IMG/VR virus record: IMGVR_UViG_3300031972_002446
Span: 101,941-165,940 of that record
Source: a virus
Strand: one strand, 5' to 3'
Length of the DNA stretch: 64,000 nt
In this document: positions 52,529 through 60,333 of the stretch, piece after piece
Layout of the letters: each line of letters starts with the position of its first letter
Numbering within the stretch: the stretch's first letter is position 1
Notes under the pieces: generated by a model
Seen by the model: only the letters and a program-made list of their open reading frames with translations
Database searches by the model: none
What the model was told of the DNA's origin: nothing
Made by a program: the position numbers and the translations under genes

Positions 52529-54126
52529 ATGTACAGCACCTTCTGTTTAAGGTTATGAGGTAAAACTCCCGATAAAATTCTTTCCCAGCTATGAGTATAG
52601 GTTGGGTCGTGATTCTTGAAATAACCAGATTCTAAATTTTGATATTCAGATAAAATAGAAATGTTTAGATCCTCTAAAACATTTACAAAAAAATTATATT
52701 TAGCTAAAAACATTGTACCTGCAATAAAATATGTATTATCAGAACTTAATTTATATTTAGAACAGATCTCGGATAGTATCGGTTCATTTATTTGATCCAT
52801 TTGCATCTTGTAATTATTAAGACCTACCATACAAGCTTCATTTTCATTCTCTATCATAGTAATATTGTGTAGTAGATTGTCAACCAAGCCCATGAAAACC
52901 ATTCTACGAAAACCATGATTTGTTTTAGTATGCAGTTTTAATATATAATCATATTCGTCTTTTTTGTGGTGGTTGTGAAGACATTGCATGAATGGGCCTA
53001 TATCCGCTCCTTTGTTAGGTACTATGTACGGTTTAATATTTAATGATTCAATATTATCGTCCGATGTAATAAAGAAGTCTACATCAATAAATGTATAACT
53101 TTGTAATTTGTTTATTACAGCTTTTATATCTTCTATATGTTTATCAGAAGTATTACCAAGATGTATACAACATAGCAATTTTCTAATACTATCAGGAACT
53201 TTATTACTAATTTTATTAAAATCATAAACTTGAGAGTTTAATATAGGTATCTTATGGTGGTCTGTTAGTATCTTATGTTGTAAAATATTATAAGTAAATA
53301 ATTCTTTCCAAAATATTTCTTTTTCGGTAGAAATATAAAAAAAATAACCAATATCAATATTGTTTTCGATACAAAACTTTGTTATATAATATTCAGAATT
53401 ATGTCTATTTAAATTTATAATATTAATTATTTTTGAAAATAATGTCTTTTTAAAAATAAAAAAATTATTGTTTAGACCGTAAAAAGGTTTATTATTCATC
53501 ATGATAGAATATTTATCATGAATGGAGAAAATATTATATTTAGAATTTAGGTATGTTTGTAAGAATTTATCAATATTTTGATATACCACATTGGTGTTAT
53601 CTGCATATAGTATATCCTCAAAAGATTTAGCTTTAATAATATCAATAGTGCTTTTTAAAGAAAATGTATTTTTATAATATTCTCTTATTTTCCTATAATA
53701 TTTTGAATTAATTTCACCATATATAACAATAAATATGTTTTCTATTGGTATGCTTTGAGAAATATTAGATAAAGATAATAATGCTGTATCTGTAGATAAA
53801 TCCGAATCTAAATAACAATAATACACACAAGCCGTATTACTTGTTTTATAAAAATGTTTTATGTCTATGTGAGGACTTTCAAACCACTTTTTATATTGTG
53901 CTCGATTTTCTAGATAATATTGAAGACTATCATCTTTGGTCTTAATGAACGAGGTGTCTGATAAAACCCAATTTAATTTGCTAAAAAATAAACCATAATC
54001 AAAATTATCGTCTAAGATGCAGGGGTGTGTAAATCTACCGTCGTGTATGCAATCTTCTTGAAATTGTTTAAAGTTAGATGCACAACCATAATATTCATTA
54101 TAGAATGCAGTATCAAAAGTTTCCAT
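52525..54126 (-). CDS. RgpF-like polysaccharide synthesis protein (533 aa)
   Basis: The C-terminal ~220 residues (LLCCIHLGNTSDKHIEDIKAV, VPNKGADIGPFMQCL, DYILKLHTKTNHGFRR, YFIAGTMFLAKYNFF) match the rhamnan synthesis protein F pattern, a glycosyltransferase-like family of cell-wall rhamnose polysaccharides. The N-terminus has a degenerate unit (FDTAFYNEYYG) that recalls the repeats of the 821-residue protein. The middle is Ile/Tyr/Asn-rich. First gene of the glycan cassette; its ATG follows a TATAAT box by only ten bases. Confidence 0.72.
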   Translation of the reverse strand: METFDTAFYNEYYGCASNFKQFQEDCIHDGRFTHPCILDDNFDYGLFFSKLNWVLSDTSFIKTKDDSLQYYLENRAQYKKWFESPHIDIKHFYKTSNTACVYYCYLDSDLSTDTALLSLSNISQSIPIENIFIVIYGEINSKYYRKIREYYKNTFSLKSTIDIIKAKSFEDILYADNTNVVYQNIDKFLQTYLNSKYNIFSIHDKYSIMMNNKPFYGLNNNFFIFKKTLFSKIINIINLNRHNSEYYITKFCIENNIDIGYFFYISTEKEIFWKELFTYNILQHKILTDHHKIPILNSQVYDFNKISNKVPDSIRKLLCCIHLGNTSDKHIEDIKAVINKLQSYTFIDVDFFITSDDNIESLNIKPYIVPNKGADIGPFMQCLHNHHKKDEYDYILKLHTKTNHGFRRMVFMGLVDNLLHNITMIENENEACMVGLNNYKMQMDQINEPILSEICSKYKLSSDNTYFIAGTMFLAKYNFFVNVLEDLNISILSEYQNLESGYFKNHDPTYTHSWERILSGVLPHNLKQKVLYI

Positions 54127-54130
54127 TTAT

Positions 54131-54178
54131 GCTCTAATTATAGCTATCGATATTTGGTTATGACTGCTTTAATTATAG
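54131..54178 (-). repeat. direct 13-bp repeat containing TATAAT boxes upstream of glycan cassette
   Basis: On the minus strand CTATAATTAAAGC (54178-54166) and CTATAATTAGAGC (54143-54131) differ by one base and lie 35 bases apart. Each contains a perfect TATAAT. Neither has a convincing -35 box, so they may be activator-dependent promoters or binding sites. The nearer one would give a leader of only about four bases. Confidence 0.45.
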
Positions 54179-54233
54179 TTGTATTTATGTAAAAACCTAT
54201 TGAAAACTATATCTATTTAGCTATGTTTCTTAA

Positions 54234-54482
54234 CTATTTACTCATTAGTTTATTATATAATAATAACGAAACACAAGCGCCGCCAACGCCAGCAAATATT
54301 CCTGCTGGCTCTATGGCGGAATATGAGCCTAGTAAGTATAGTCCAGCCCCACCCATATAAGAACCAGCCACTCCTAATGCTATAGTTTTAACAAAACCGA
54401 AGTTTTCTTCTCCAGGAATTATAGCCTTAGTTATAGAACCTACAAAAATACCATAAACACACCAGGTTAATATACTAATCAT
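54234..54482 (-). CDS. GlsB/YeaQ/YmgE-like small membrane protein (82 aa)
   Basis: Three membrane segments (WCVYGIFVGSITKAI; FVKTIALGVAGSYMGGAGLYLLG; AGIFAGVGGACVSLLLYN) with GVAGSYMGG and a PGEENFG loop, as in the transglycosylase-associated/GlsB family. The family's biochemical role is unclear (acid and envelope stress). In a phage it may sit in the inner membrane and assist host takeover or lysis. Overlaps the previous gene by 8 bases. Confidence 0.75.
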   Translation of the reverse strand: MISILTWCVYGIFVGSITKAIIPGEENFGFVKTIALGVAGSYMGGAGLYLLGSYSAIEPAGIFAGVGGACVSLLLYNKLMSK

Positions 54483-54858
54483 TTATTGCCTCCAGTAAAA
54501 CGGATACTTCTTCGTCCGTGATAAATTCTCCTTTATTAAATATTGCTTTAGATAAAGAATTACCATATAGTTTATAGTCTTCTTTACATAACTCTCTTCT
54601 AATTATTTTTTTTAATCTGATTCTATTAAACCAGCTTTTCTTTATTGATATCTCTTGAATTTTCTTTTTATAAAAATCTAAATCATGTTTTTCAGACTTA
54701 TTACATTCTTGTATTACTCTGATACCGTTAACAAGTATAGCAATCATCATTATTATCATTATTACACTGCCAAACTTATCTGATGGCAATTCCTGATTAG
54801 ATAATATGCTTGAAGCTAAATTTTTTAATTTCTCATCTTTAATTTCATTTTGATTCAT
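54475..54858 (-). CDS. single-pass membrane protein (127 aa)
   Basis: Residues ~30-47 (VIMIIMMIAILVNGI) form one membrane helix. The N-terminus is short and charged, and the C-terminal ~75 residues are basic and helical (KKIQEISIKKSWFNRIRLKKIIRREL), then acidic. No enzyme motif. It overlaps the GlsB-like gene by 8 bases. A scaffold or partner of the envelope cluster is possible. Not recognised. Confidence 0.55.
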   Translation of the reverse strand: MNQNEIKDEKLKNLASSILSNQELPSDKFGSVIMIIMMIAILVNGIRVIQECNKSEKHDLDFYKKKIQEISIKKSWFNRIRLKKIIRRELCKEDYKLYGNSLSKAIFNKGEFITDEEVSVLLEAIND

Positions 54859-54860
54859 AA

Positions 54861-55100
54861 TTATGGCTCACAATACTGACATTGAATTTTTGCTATTCCA
54901 TCACCACTTATGTACCATCCTTTACCCTTGCATACGGGACAATCTTTGCGTTTATACTTCGCGTTTTGTTCTGTAGAGTCTACAGCAATTCTGCCTCCAA
55001 CCATAGTAACAACACTAGTTGTGCTATAGTCATACTTTTCAGAAGACCCTCCGTAAAAAATAGCTGCCACTAAAGTACTAGCAAATAAAAGTTTATTCAT
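54861..55100 (-). CDS. small exported protein with CxxCxGxG zinc motif (79 aa)
   Basis: The N-terminus MNKLLFASTLVAAIFYGGSS is signal-peptide-like. Near residues 54-63 is CPVCKGKGWY and at the C-terminus CQYCEP, so the pair of CxxC knuckles resembles one DnaJ-type zinc finger. It overlaps the serine protease stop by ATGA and is probably exported with it. Could bind or cap the protease or another secreted protein; that is speculation. Confidence 0.6.
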   Translation of the reverse strand: MNKLLFASTLVAAIFYGGSSEKYDYSTTSVVTMVGGRIAVDSTEQNAKYKRKDCPVCKGKGWYISGDGIAKIQCQYCEP

Positions 55101-55942
55101 AATTTACCTATTTTCTCTTTGGGTAATTTATTAAGTTCTTCTAATGTTGGAGCTTTTACACTTGGGTCTAAAGCCCATTCTATATCTTCTGATTTAGACC
55201 ATTTTTGTATTCTTCTCATAGGAACAATAAGATTAAATGTTTCACCAGCGCCACGAACTAACATCCCAATATATTCACCAGTGGTTAGGAAAACTCCACC
55301 ACCAGATGAACCGGGAAAAGCAGTTACTGTTGTTTGGTCAAATAAAATTTTAGTGCTACTATTCAGAGCAAGCATGCGACCTACCTGACTCATAATACCT
55401 GTAGTCATGCTATTAGCTCCACTTTCACCTAATAAAGAACCCACATGATATAATTGAGTACCTAAAGGAAGTCCAGAATTGCTTGTATCTTTTTCAAATC
55501 TTGCTGATACATCTACAAAATCAAACTTTTTAATCATGAGTAAAGCAAGATCCTCTCCATCTGTTGCATCACTATATTTAACAACCACAGCATCCATAGA
55601 TAATTCCCCAACAGTAATACCGTTTTCTATGAGCTTTTTAACTATCTTAACATCTTTAAATACAGGTTTCTTTAGTGTTTTACCTTCAATATCTAAAATA
55701 CTTCTGACACTTCTGATACCCTCTAAAACATGTGCGGCTGTCCATACAAAATTTACATTTTTTTCACCATCGTCTGATTGTATTTTTCTCGTAAATATAA
55801 CACCACTACCAGAACCTCTATCTGTTTTAATGGTCACGCTAATATCTTGTAAGTATTGACTGACAGGAATCTCTTCTGCTTGTAAAATAGATACTGGTAT
55901 TAACATTAATGTGATTATAAATAGTGGGGCTAGTTTAATCAT
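55097..55942 (-). CDS. secreted trypsin-like serine protease (281 aa)
   Basis: The start at 55942 is chosen because AAGGAG lies nine bases before it and the ATG overlaps the stop of the 51-residue gene; the upstream ATG at 55951 directly abuts AAGGAG. A signal peptide (residues 1-22, ending SILQA) precedes a trypsin-fold protease with the triad H71 (WTAAHVLEG), D131 (GEDLALLMI) and S213 (FPGSSGGGVF), as in DegP/HtrA-like proteases without a PDZ domain. It would act outside the cytoplasm. Such a secreted protease in a phage is unusual. Confidence 0.88.
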   Translation of the reverse strand: MIKLAPLFIITLMLIPVSILQAEEIPVSQYLQDISVTIKTDRGSGSGVIFTRKIQSDDGEKNVNFVWTAAHVLEGIRSVRSILDIEGKTLKKPVFKDVKIVKKLIENGITVGELSMDAVVVKYSDATDGEDLALLMIKKFDFVDVSARFEKDTSNSGLPLGTQLYHVGSLLGESGANSMTTGIMSQVGRMLALNSSTKILFDQTTVTAFPGSSGGGVFLTTGEYIGMLVRGAGETFNLIVPMRRIQKWSKSEDIEWALDPSVKAPTLEELNKLPKEKIGKL

Positions 55943-56094
55943 TTTATCCATCTCCTTAGGAAATCTAAAACTGGTCTTTTTTTGTCTGGTACAACATCAT
56001 GTTGTGTAGGTTTAAACATTTTTAAAATTGCTAATATAAAATTAGTAATTGTTTTAATCAGGCTATTTAAAGCTATTTTATCTAATAATTTCAT
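55939..56094 (-). CDS. small amphipathic or membrane protein between the two proteases (51 aa)
   Basis: Translation begins MKLLDKIALNSLIKTITNFI and continues through LAILKMFKP to DFLRRWIK. A hydrophobic, amphipathic helix (~10-27) is followed by a charged tail. ATG overlaps the papain-like stop, and its TGA overlaps the serine protease ATG, so it is coupled to both. The AAGGAG used by the protease lies in its last codons. Function unknown. Confidence 0.7.
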   Translation of the reverse strand: MKLLDKIALNSLIKTITNFILAILKMFKPTQHDVVPDKKRPVLDFLRRWIK

Positions 56095-57017
56095 AAGTAA
56101 TCTACGAAGCCGTAGTCCGGGAGTTTTTGTGGTGGAAATCCGTTAAAGTCACTAAAGGCATAAGCTCCGTTTTGCCTTAACATACCTTCTGCAACATCTG
56201 CATGTATTAAAAAAGATCCATCTGGGATTGGACCCCATTCTGGGTGTCCTCCGCTATTAAATTTACCCCAGCTGTTTTGTATAAGAAAAGCAGGCTCATC
56301 ACCAGTATCGTCACAAGCCGTCCAGGCCATCGCATGATTCCAGGACCCACTTTTTCGAGCAAATCCCTTGCTATTTCTTTTGTTAGAAAATCCATAATTA
56401 CTACAAACACTTAATCCATACCCATTGGCTAGCGCATCTCTAGCTTCTTCAACAGTTCTAATTAGAGAAACTGTTTTTATTTGATGTTCATCAGCTTTAT
56501 CTATTACTTTATCTGGTAAGCCTCTAGCCCCCCATTTAGCACCCATGCTACCGTTATATTTACTAAAATCTGCTACTCCTGGATAATTTTTACGAACTAA
56601 TACCCCACCTGTTTGGCTAACAAAAGTTGCAGCACGACTACAACTCATTCCTTGACCACCATGACCTCTACACCCATAGATAGCCTCCGTAGCGCCTCTA
56701 GCAATCCAGCTCTCTTTATCTCCTTTAACATCTATTTCAATGGCTCTAGTTACATCGCAAGCATTACGAGTAGCATGAGAAACACAATCTCCTGTGGTTT
56801 GTCTTTCTATATAAGCATTTTTATCAAATTTTAAAACCGACTTAAAAGGAGTTGATAATTTACCTTTACCACTATTTTTAATTTTTTTAGCACCATCTTT
56901 GAAATAGGCATACTTAGATGTGCTTATTAACTCATCAAAGATATGTGGTTCTGAAATTGAACCTATAAAACCTTTTTTATATAGATTATATAATTGATCT
57001 GGAGTCATTCTAGACAT
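56091..57017 (-). CDS. papain-like (C1) cysteine protease (308 aa)
   Basis: C1-type fold with Q73 and C78 (RQTTGDCVSHATRNACD), H228 (SGSWNHAMAW) and N248 (FLIQNSWGKF), the full catalytic set. The oxyanion Gln and the QNSWG block are conserved. No signal peptide and no inhibitory propeptide are obvious, but ~65 residues precede the core. Coupled by ATGA overlap to the 51-residue gene and then the serine protease. Potential targets are virion precursors, host surface or immunity proteins. Confidence 0.85.
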   Translation of the reverse strand: MSRMTPDQLYNLYKKGFIGSISEPHIFDELISTSKYAYFKDGAKKIKNSGKGKLSTPFKSVLKFDKNAYIERQTTGDCVSHATRNACDVTRAIEIDVKGDKESWIARGATEAIYGCRGHGGQGMSCSRAATFVSQTGGVLVRKNYPGVADFSKYNGSMGAKWGARGLPDKVIDKADEHQIKTVSLIRTVEEARDALANGYGLSVCSNYGFSNKRNSKGFARKSGSWNHAMAWTACDDTGDEPAFLIQNSWGKFNSGGHPEWGPIPDGSFLIHADVAEGMLRQNGAYAFSDFNGFPPQKLPDYGFVDYL

Positions 57018-57520
57018 TATTTTGAACCCTCATAAAAAGCCCAGCTTAAAGCTCTAAAGGCGTTAACAGATTTTTGTCTCGTTGTATTATCTAAGATAAC
57101 GTCGTCTGAGCCGATAGCTGTAATAAGTAAATCTTTAGCAGACTCCGCTAAATTTGGATATTTGTCTTTAATATCAAGTCTAAGCATTTTACCAGCTAAA
57201 CTATTAGCTGATTTAATACTAGCGGTATCTTTAATAATCTCATCTTCATTATCTAAAGATATTAAAGTTGCCATATCTGAATATAAAGCAGATAATTTCA
57301 TACAGTCGCTAGGCTTGGTTGAATCATTAGATTCTCCAAGTATATTAATTATTATTCTGGCTTTATTTAGTAATTCAGTATCTGCTGGAGCATCTGTCAC
57401 ATATGTCTCCACAGAGCACTTGGGTTCTAAAGCAGGAATACTGAAAGAACTTAAATCTGGTTTAAATAAACCTATCGCTACTAATCCTGTAGCTATAAAA
57501 AGTAATCCTTTGTTATTCAT
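57017..57520 (-). CDS. exported or membrane-anchored protein (167 aa)
   Basis: The start at 57520 is chosen because GGAG lies six bases before it; the longer frame adds 11 residues inside the upstream gene. Residues ~1-20 (MNNKGLLFIATGLVAIGLF) are a signal or membrane anchor. The rest is helical and acidic (LLNKARIIINILG; MKLSALYSDMATLI). It shares a gene border with the papain-like protease. No family recognised; may be a protease partner or inhibitor. Confidence 0.58.
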   Translation of the reverse strand: MNNKGLLFIATGLVAIGLFKPDLSSFSIPALEPKCSVETYVTDAPADTELLNKARIIINILGESNDSTKPSDCMKLSALYSDMATLISLDNEDEIIKDTASIKSANSLAGKMLRLDIKDKYPNLAESAKDLLITAIGSDDVILDNTTRQKSVNAFRALSWAFYEGSK

Positions 57521-57917
57521 TATTATCTCCAGAAAAGGACTGTTTATCTTCACAAATATTTGGACTTAAATACGGAAACATTTGATCAGCGACTTCTACA
57601 GCTTTATCACAACCACTCTTGACCGCTAAATCTCTTGTTTGCTTCCATGAAACTACAAGATCAAAAAATACATCTCTTTCTTCTGAATTAACCTTTGGAG
57701 AAGAAGGAAACGAGTCTGGAATATCTGGTACTACAACCTTAACACTTTCGGGTATTTGGTTTTTTACGCTGTTAAATAAATTTAAAAGCAATTTTTGAAT
57801 TGGGCTTAATTTATCTTTAAACAAAACCCATATTACTATTCCTACCCCAGCATACAACGCTAAATCTGTTACTCCTAATCCAGCGCTAAATTCTTCAAAA
57901 CTTTGTGTAAAATTCAT
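57513..57917 (-). CDS. single-pass membrane protein (134 aa)
   Basis: Membrane helix near residues 18-35 (LALYAGVGIVIWVLF), then basic and proline-rich cytoplasmic or periplasmic parts (VVVPDIPDSFPSS), then a helical C-terminus. Its stop overlaps the following gene by 8 bases. AAAGGA ribosome site. No motif beyond topology; it is one of a run of small membrane proteins encoded here. Confidence 0.57.
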   Translation of the reverse strand: MNFTQSFEEFSAGLGVTDLALYAGVGIVIWVLFKDKLSPIQKLLLNLFNSVKNQIPESVKVVVPDIPDSFPSSPKVNSEERDVFFDLVVSWKQTRDLAVKSGCDKAVEVADQMFPYLSPNICEDKQSFSGDNNE

Positions 57918-57927
57918 AATTGTCCTT

Positions 57928-58356
57928 TCATGGTATATATAAAACTGTTACAGATTGATTTTGATAATCTTCATCGTCTAATTGTTTTTTAAGAAAAATA
58001 CCTGTTTGTCTAAAAGTAGCAACCAAAGCATCAATACTAGATCCTACTAAAATCATTAAAAATGCTTTGACATATTTGTGAATTATAGGTTCTATGATAT
58101 TAGGTATTACTGGTATATTCACAGCTATAAATACTTTATCATAAAAATCTGATAATAATTTTAATGCTAATTCTTTTTTGTCTGGGCTGCTTATATCAGT
58201 ACCAATTTTTTCAATAATTTGAATAACACTAGCTGTAACTACTTGTAAAATTTTCCATGCTTCAGCTACTGCGAATCTTTTGACATTTTTCAAGCTATCC
58301 TTAACTTGATTGGTTAGATTGTCAACTTCATTAGTAATTAATTCTTTACTATTCAT
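57928..58356 (-). CDS. helical, probably membrane-associated protein (142 aa)
   Basis: The start at 58356 is supported by GAGGT four bases upstream and avoids overlap with the previous gene. The first 60 residues are amphipathic helix (NEVDNLTNQVKDSL). Then VFIAVNIPVIPNIIEPIIHKYVKAFLMILVGSSIDALVATF gives one or two hydrophobic segments. It could be a holin-like or peripheral membrane protein, but no signature is seen. Confidence 0.55.
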   Translation of the reverse strand: MNSKELITNEVDNLTNQVKDSLKNVKRFAVAEAWKILQVVTASVIQIIEKIGTDISSPDKKELALKLLSDFYDKVFIAVNIPVIPNIIEPIIHKYVKAFLMILVGSSIDALVATFRQTGIFLKKQLDDEDYQNQSVTVLYIP

Positions 58357-58363
58357 TATTACC

Positions 58364-58843
58364 TCATGTGTGTATATATTTACGAATTTCTTGATAAATT
58401 GAATCACCGATACCGTTAATATTAATCAGTTCTTTAATATCTTTAAATTTTTGATTATTTCTATAGTCTATTATTTTTTGTGCTGTAGCAGGTCCTATGT
58501 GTGGCAATTGAATCAACTCTCCTAAACTTGCTTGGTTTATATTAACTGTAGATATCTTTTTGTCTATTCCTATATAATCTTCTAATTCTTTCCGTTGATT
58601 GTCTTGTTCCTTTTGTTTAGTTATTTCCTGTTGTACTTTTTCTTTTTCTCGTTTCTTAAGATATCTAGATAATACCATACATTGGCCACCCAATAAAATG
58701 ATACTCTCCACACCGTGAGTAACTGCGCTGATAAGATCGTCTTTGGTATCTGGTTCAGTAATTACTCCAATGATAAATAAGCCACTAATAATGAAGCTAA
58801 CTAATGTAAACCAGAATTCACTTGTTTGGTAAGATTTTTTCAT
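58364..58843 (-). CDS. membrane-anchored ComEA-like helix-hairpin-helix protein (159 aa)
   Basis: The start at 58843 has AGAGGA six bases upstream. Two membrane segments (~10-28 and ~40-58) precede a charged coiled linker. The C-terminal ~60 residues are the ComEA-type double helix-hairpin-helix: VNINQASLGELIQLPHIGPATAQKI and FKDIKELININGIGDSI. The HhH binds dsDNA without sequence specificity. Topology would put it near the membrane, so a role in DNA entry, anchoring of phage DNA or exclusion is possible. Confidence 0.8.
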   Translation of the reverse strand: MKKSYQTSEFWFTLVSFIISGLFIIGVITEPDTKDDLISAVTHGVESIILLGGQCMVLSRYLKKREKEKVQQEITKQKEQDNQRKELEDYIGIDKKISTVNINQASLGELIQLPHIGPATAQKIIDYRNNQKFKDIKELININGIGDSIYQEIRKYIHT

Positions 58844-58892
58844 AAGTAGTCCTCTGTTATATCTATACACCAGAGGAGAACTTATGTATTAT

Positions 58893-59084
58893 TTAGGCTG
58901 AGTAATATGTTGGATCATCAAATTTAGTGTCATATTTAGCTTCTATATCAGCTATAACAGGTTTGTTTGATACATATGTATCTATTTTGTCTTTAGCTGT
59001 CGGACCTGTGGGTTTGGTAGATACTACAATAGTACCATTTTTAATAGGATTAGCTGGTATGCTTTTTTGAATATCGTTTGCCAT
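58893..59084 (-). CDS. small hydrophilic protein (63 aa)
   Basis: A short, Pro/Lys/Asp-containing, probably unstructured protein (KNGTIVVSTKPTGPTAKDKI) ending YDTKFDDPTYYSA. ACAGGAG ribosome site supports translation. No motif. Encoded between the membrane-protein run and the Cys-rich virion proteins, so it may be a virion accessory. Confidence 0.5.
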   Translation of the reverse strand: MANDIQKSIPANPIKNGTIVVSTKPTGPTAKDKIDTYVSNKPVIADIEAKYDTKFDDPTYYSA

Positions 59085-59112
59085 AATTTATTCTCCTGTT
59101 GTTATATTTGAT

Positions 59113-60315
59113 TTAGTCAATACTTATAGTGGTATTAGGATCTGGTTGCCTTGAAATTTTTGGGTTTACACCAGGATGGATCTCCGTTTGAATGAAAGGT
59201 CCGTTACCTTTAGCTCCTTTACCCAGTTGGCCGTTACCATTGCCTTCTTGTGGAGCAGCTGCAAATAGAGGAGAACACGTACAGGATCCAGAAAGTATTT
59301 CTATGAAAACTTTTGATGGGCATTTTTTCTGAGAACAAGAATTAATAAAGAGCGCAGCTTTCTCCATAAACCTTGCAATAGATTTTGCACACCCTTCATT
59401 ACCAGCGGCTGCTACAGCTGCTTCGATTGCTGCTGTATAGTCTAGACCTGCAAAAGGATTTGATTGCCTATCATTGTAATAACCTTTACTAAGAGTTACC
59501 TCTTTTGATGCATATGCTTTGACTTCACAAGCATTTGCTGGAGGAGCTATACCTGTAAGATATTGCCAAGATAAATTAGACCCAGGACAAACAGCATAAC
59601 CTGGCAGAGCTCCTTTTGGGTGTAATTGCCATACTGATCTAGTAGGCGCACAACCGCCTTTAATATTTTTCGGCTGTTGGCAACATAAGGTGTAGCCGCC
59701 ACCAATAGCTGATCCAGTATAGCCGTTTGGACATCGCCCTCTAGTTATTTGCATTTCCTGACCAGTGCCGTTGGTTAAGGTATTTTCTCCTTGACAAAAT
59801 GTTTTTACATTAGGAGGCGTTGCTCCTACTGGTGTAATACTGCTAAGACCTGGGTATCCATTAGTATCGGTATCATCATCAGTAGCAGTAAAGCAATGTA
59901 TAGTTATATTAACAACGCAATTGCATTGTATGCTTGCAAATCTAGGAGGATCATCTGCACCCGCCCCTTTTGCACTACAATTTAAACCCATAACATTTGC
60001 AGCATTATACAACTCACTTAAGAATTTTTTCAATAGTTGCGGATTGTCTCTATGTCCTCGAATCACTTTTAGCACTAATGTGCCACTACACAAAGCTCCT
60101 AAACCTCTAGGATTGCATATAGCTCCTGCTGGTTTGGGTTCACATGTTACATTAGGAGGCACAGCATAACTTATAGGTAAGCATTCATCATAACTACAAC
60201 CGACTTCAACTTCTCCTTTAGTTCCGTTTATTTCTTTTAATTTTTCACCATTAAGATCACAATAACTGTGTGTTACTGGCGTATCTTTATTTAGTATTAT
60301 TGTAACACTACCCAT
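59113..60315 (-). CDS. Cys-rich secreted-like or virion protein, paralogue 1 (400 aa)
   Basis: A protein with about 30 Cys residues, Gly/Pro-rich segments and no signal peptide. Blocks shared with the next gene include YNAANVMGLNCSAKGAG, the CNC/C...HC region after it, GGGYTLCC, LPGYAVCPG with QYL, and an AxxNPFAGL segment. The duplication is therefore clear. Such proteins may be virion decoration or fibre proteins with disulphide or zinc stabilisation. Function unknown. The final ~60 residues are Gly/Asn/Pro-rich. Confidence 0.62.
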   Translation of the reverse strand: MGSVTIILNKDTPVTHSYCDLNGEKLKEINGTKGEVEVGCSYDECLPISYAVPPNVTCEPKPAGAICNPRGLGALCSGTLVLKVIRGHRDNPQLLKKFLSELYNAANVMGLNCSAKGAGADDPPRFASIQCNCVVNITIHCFTATDDDTDTNGYPGLSSITPVGATPPNVKTFCQGENTLTNGTGQEMQITRGRCPNGYTGSAIGGGYTLCCQQPKNIKGGCAPTRSVWQLHPKGALPGYAVCPGSNLSWQYLTGIAPPANACEVKAYASKEVTLSKGYYNDRQSNPFAGLDYTAAIEAAVAAAGNEGCAKSIARFMEKAALFINSCSQKKCPSKVFIEILSGSCTCSPLFAAAPQEGNGNGQLGKGAKGNGPFIQTEIHPGVNPKISRQPDPNTTISID

Positions 60316-60333
60316 ATGATTAAATTTCCTTTT

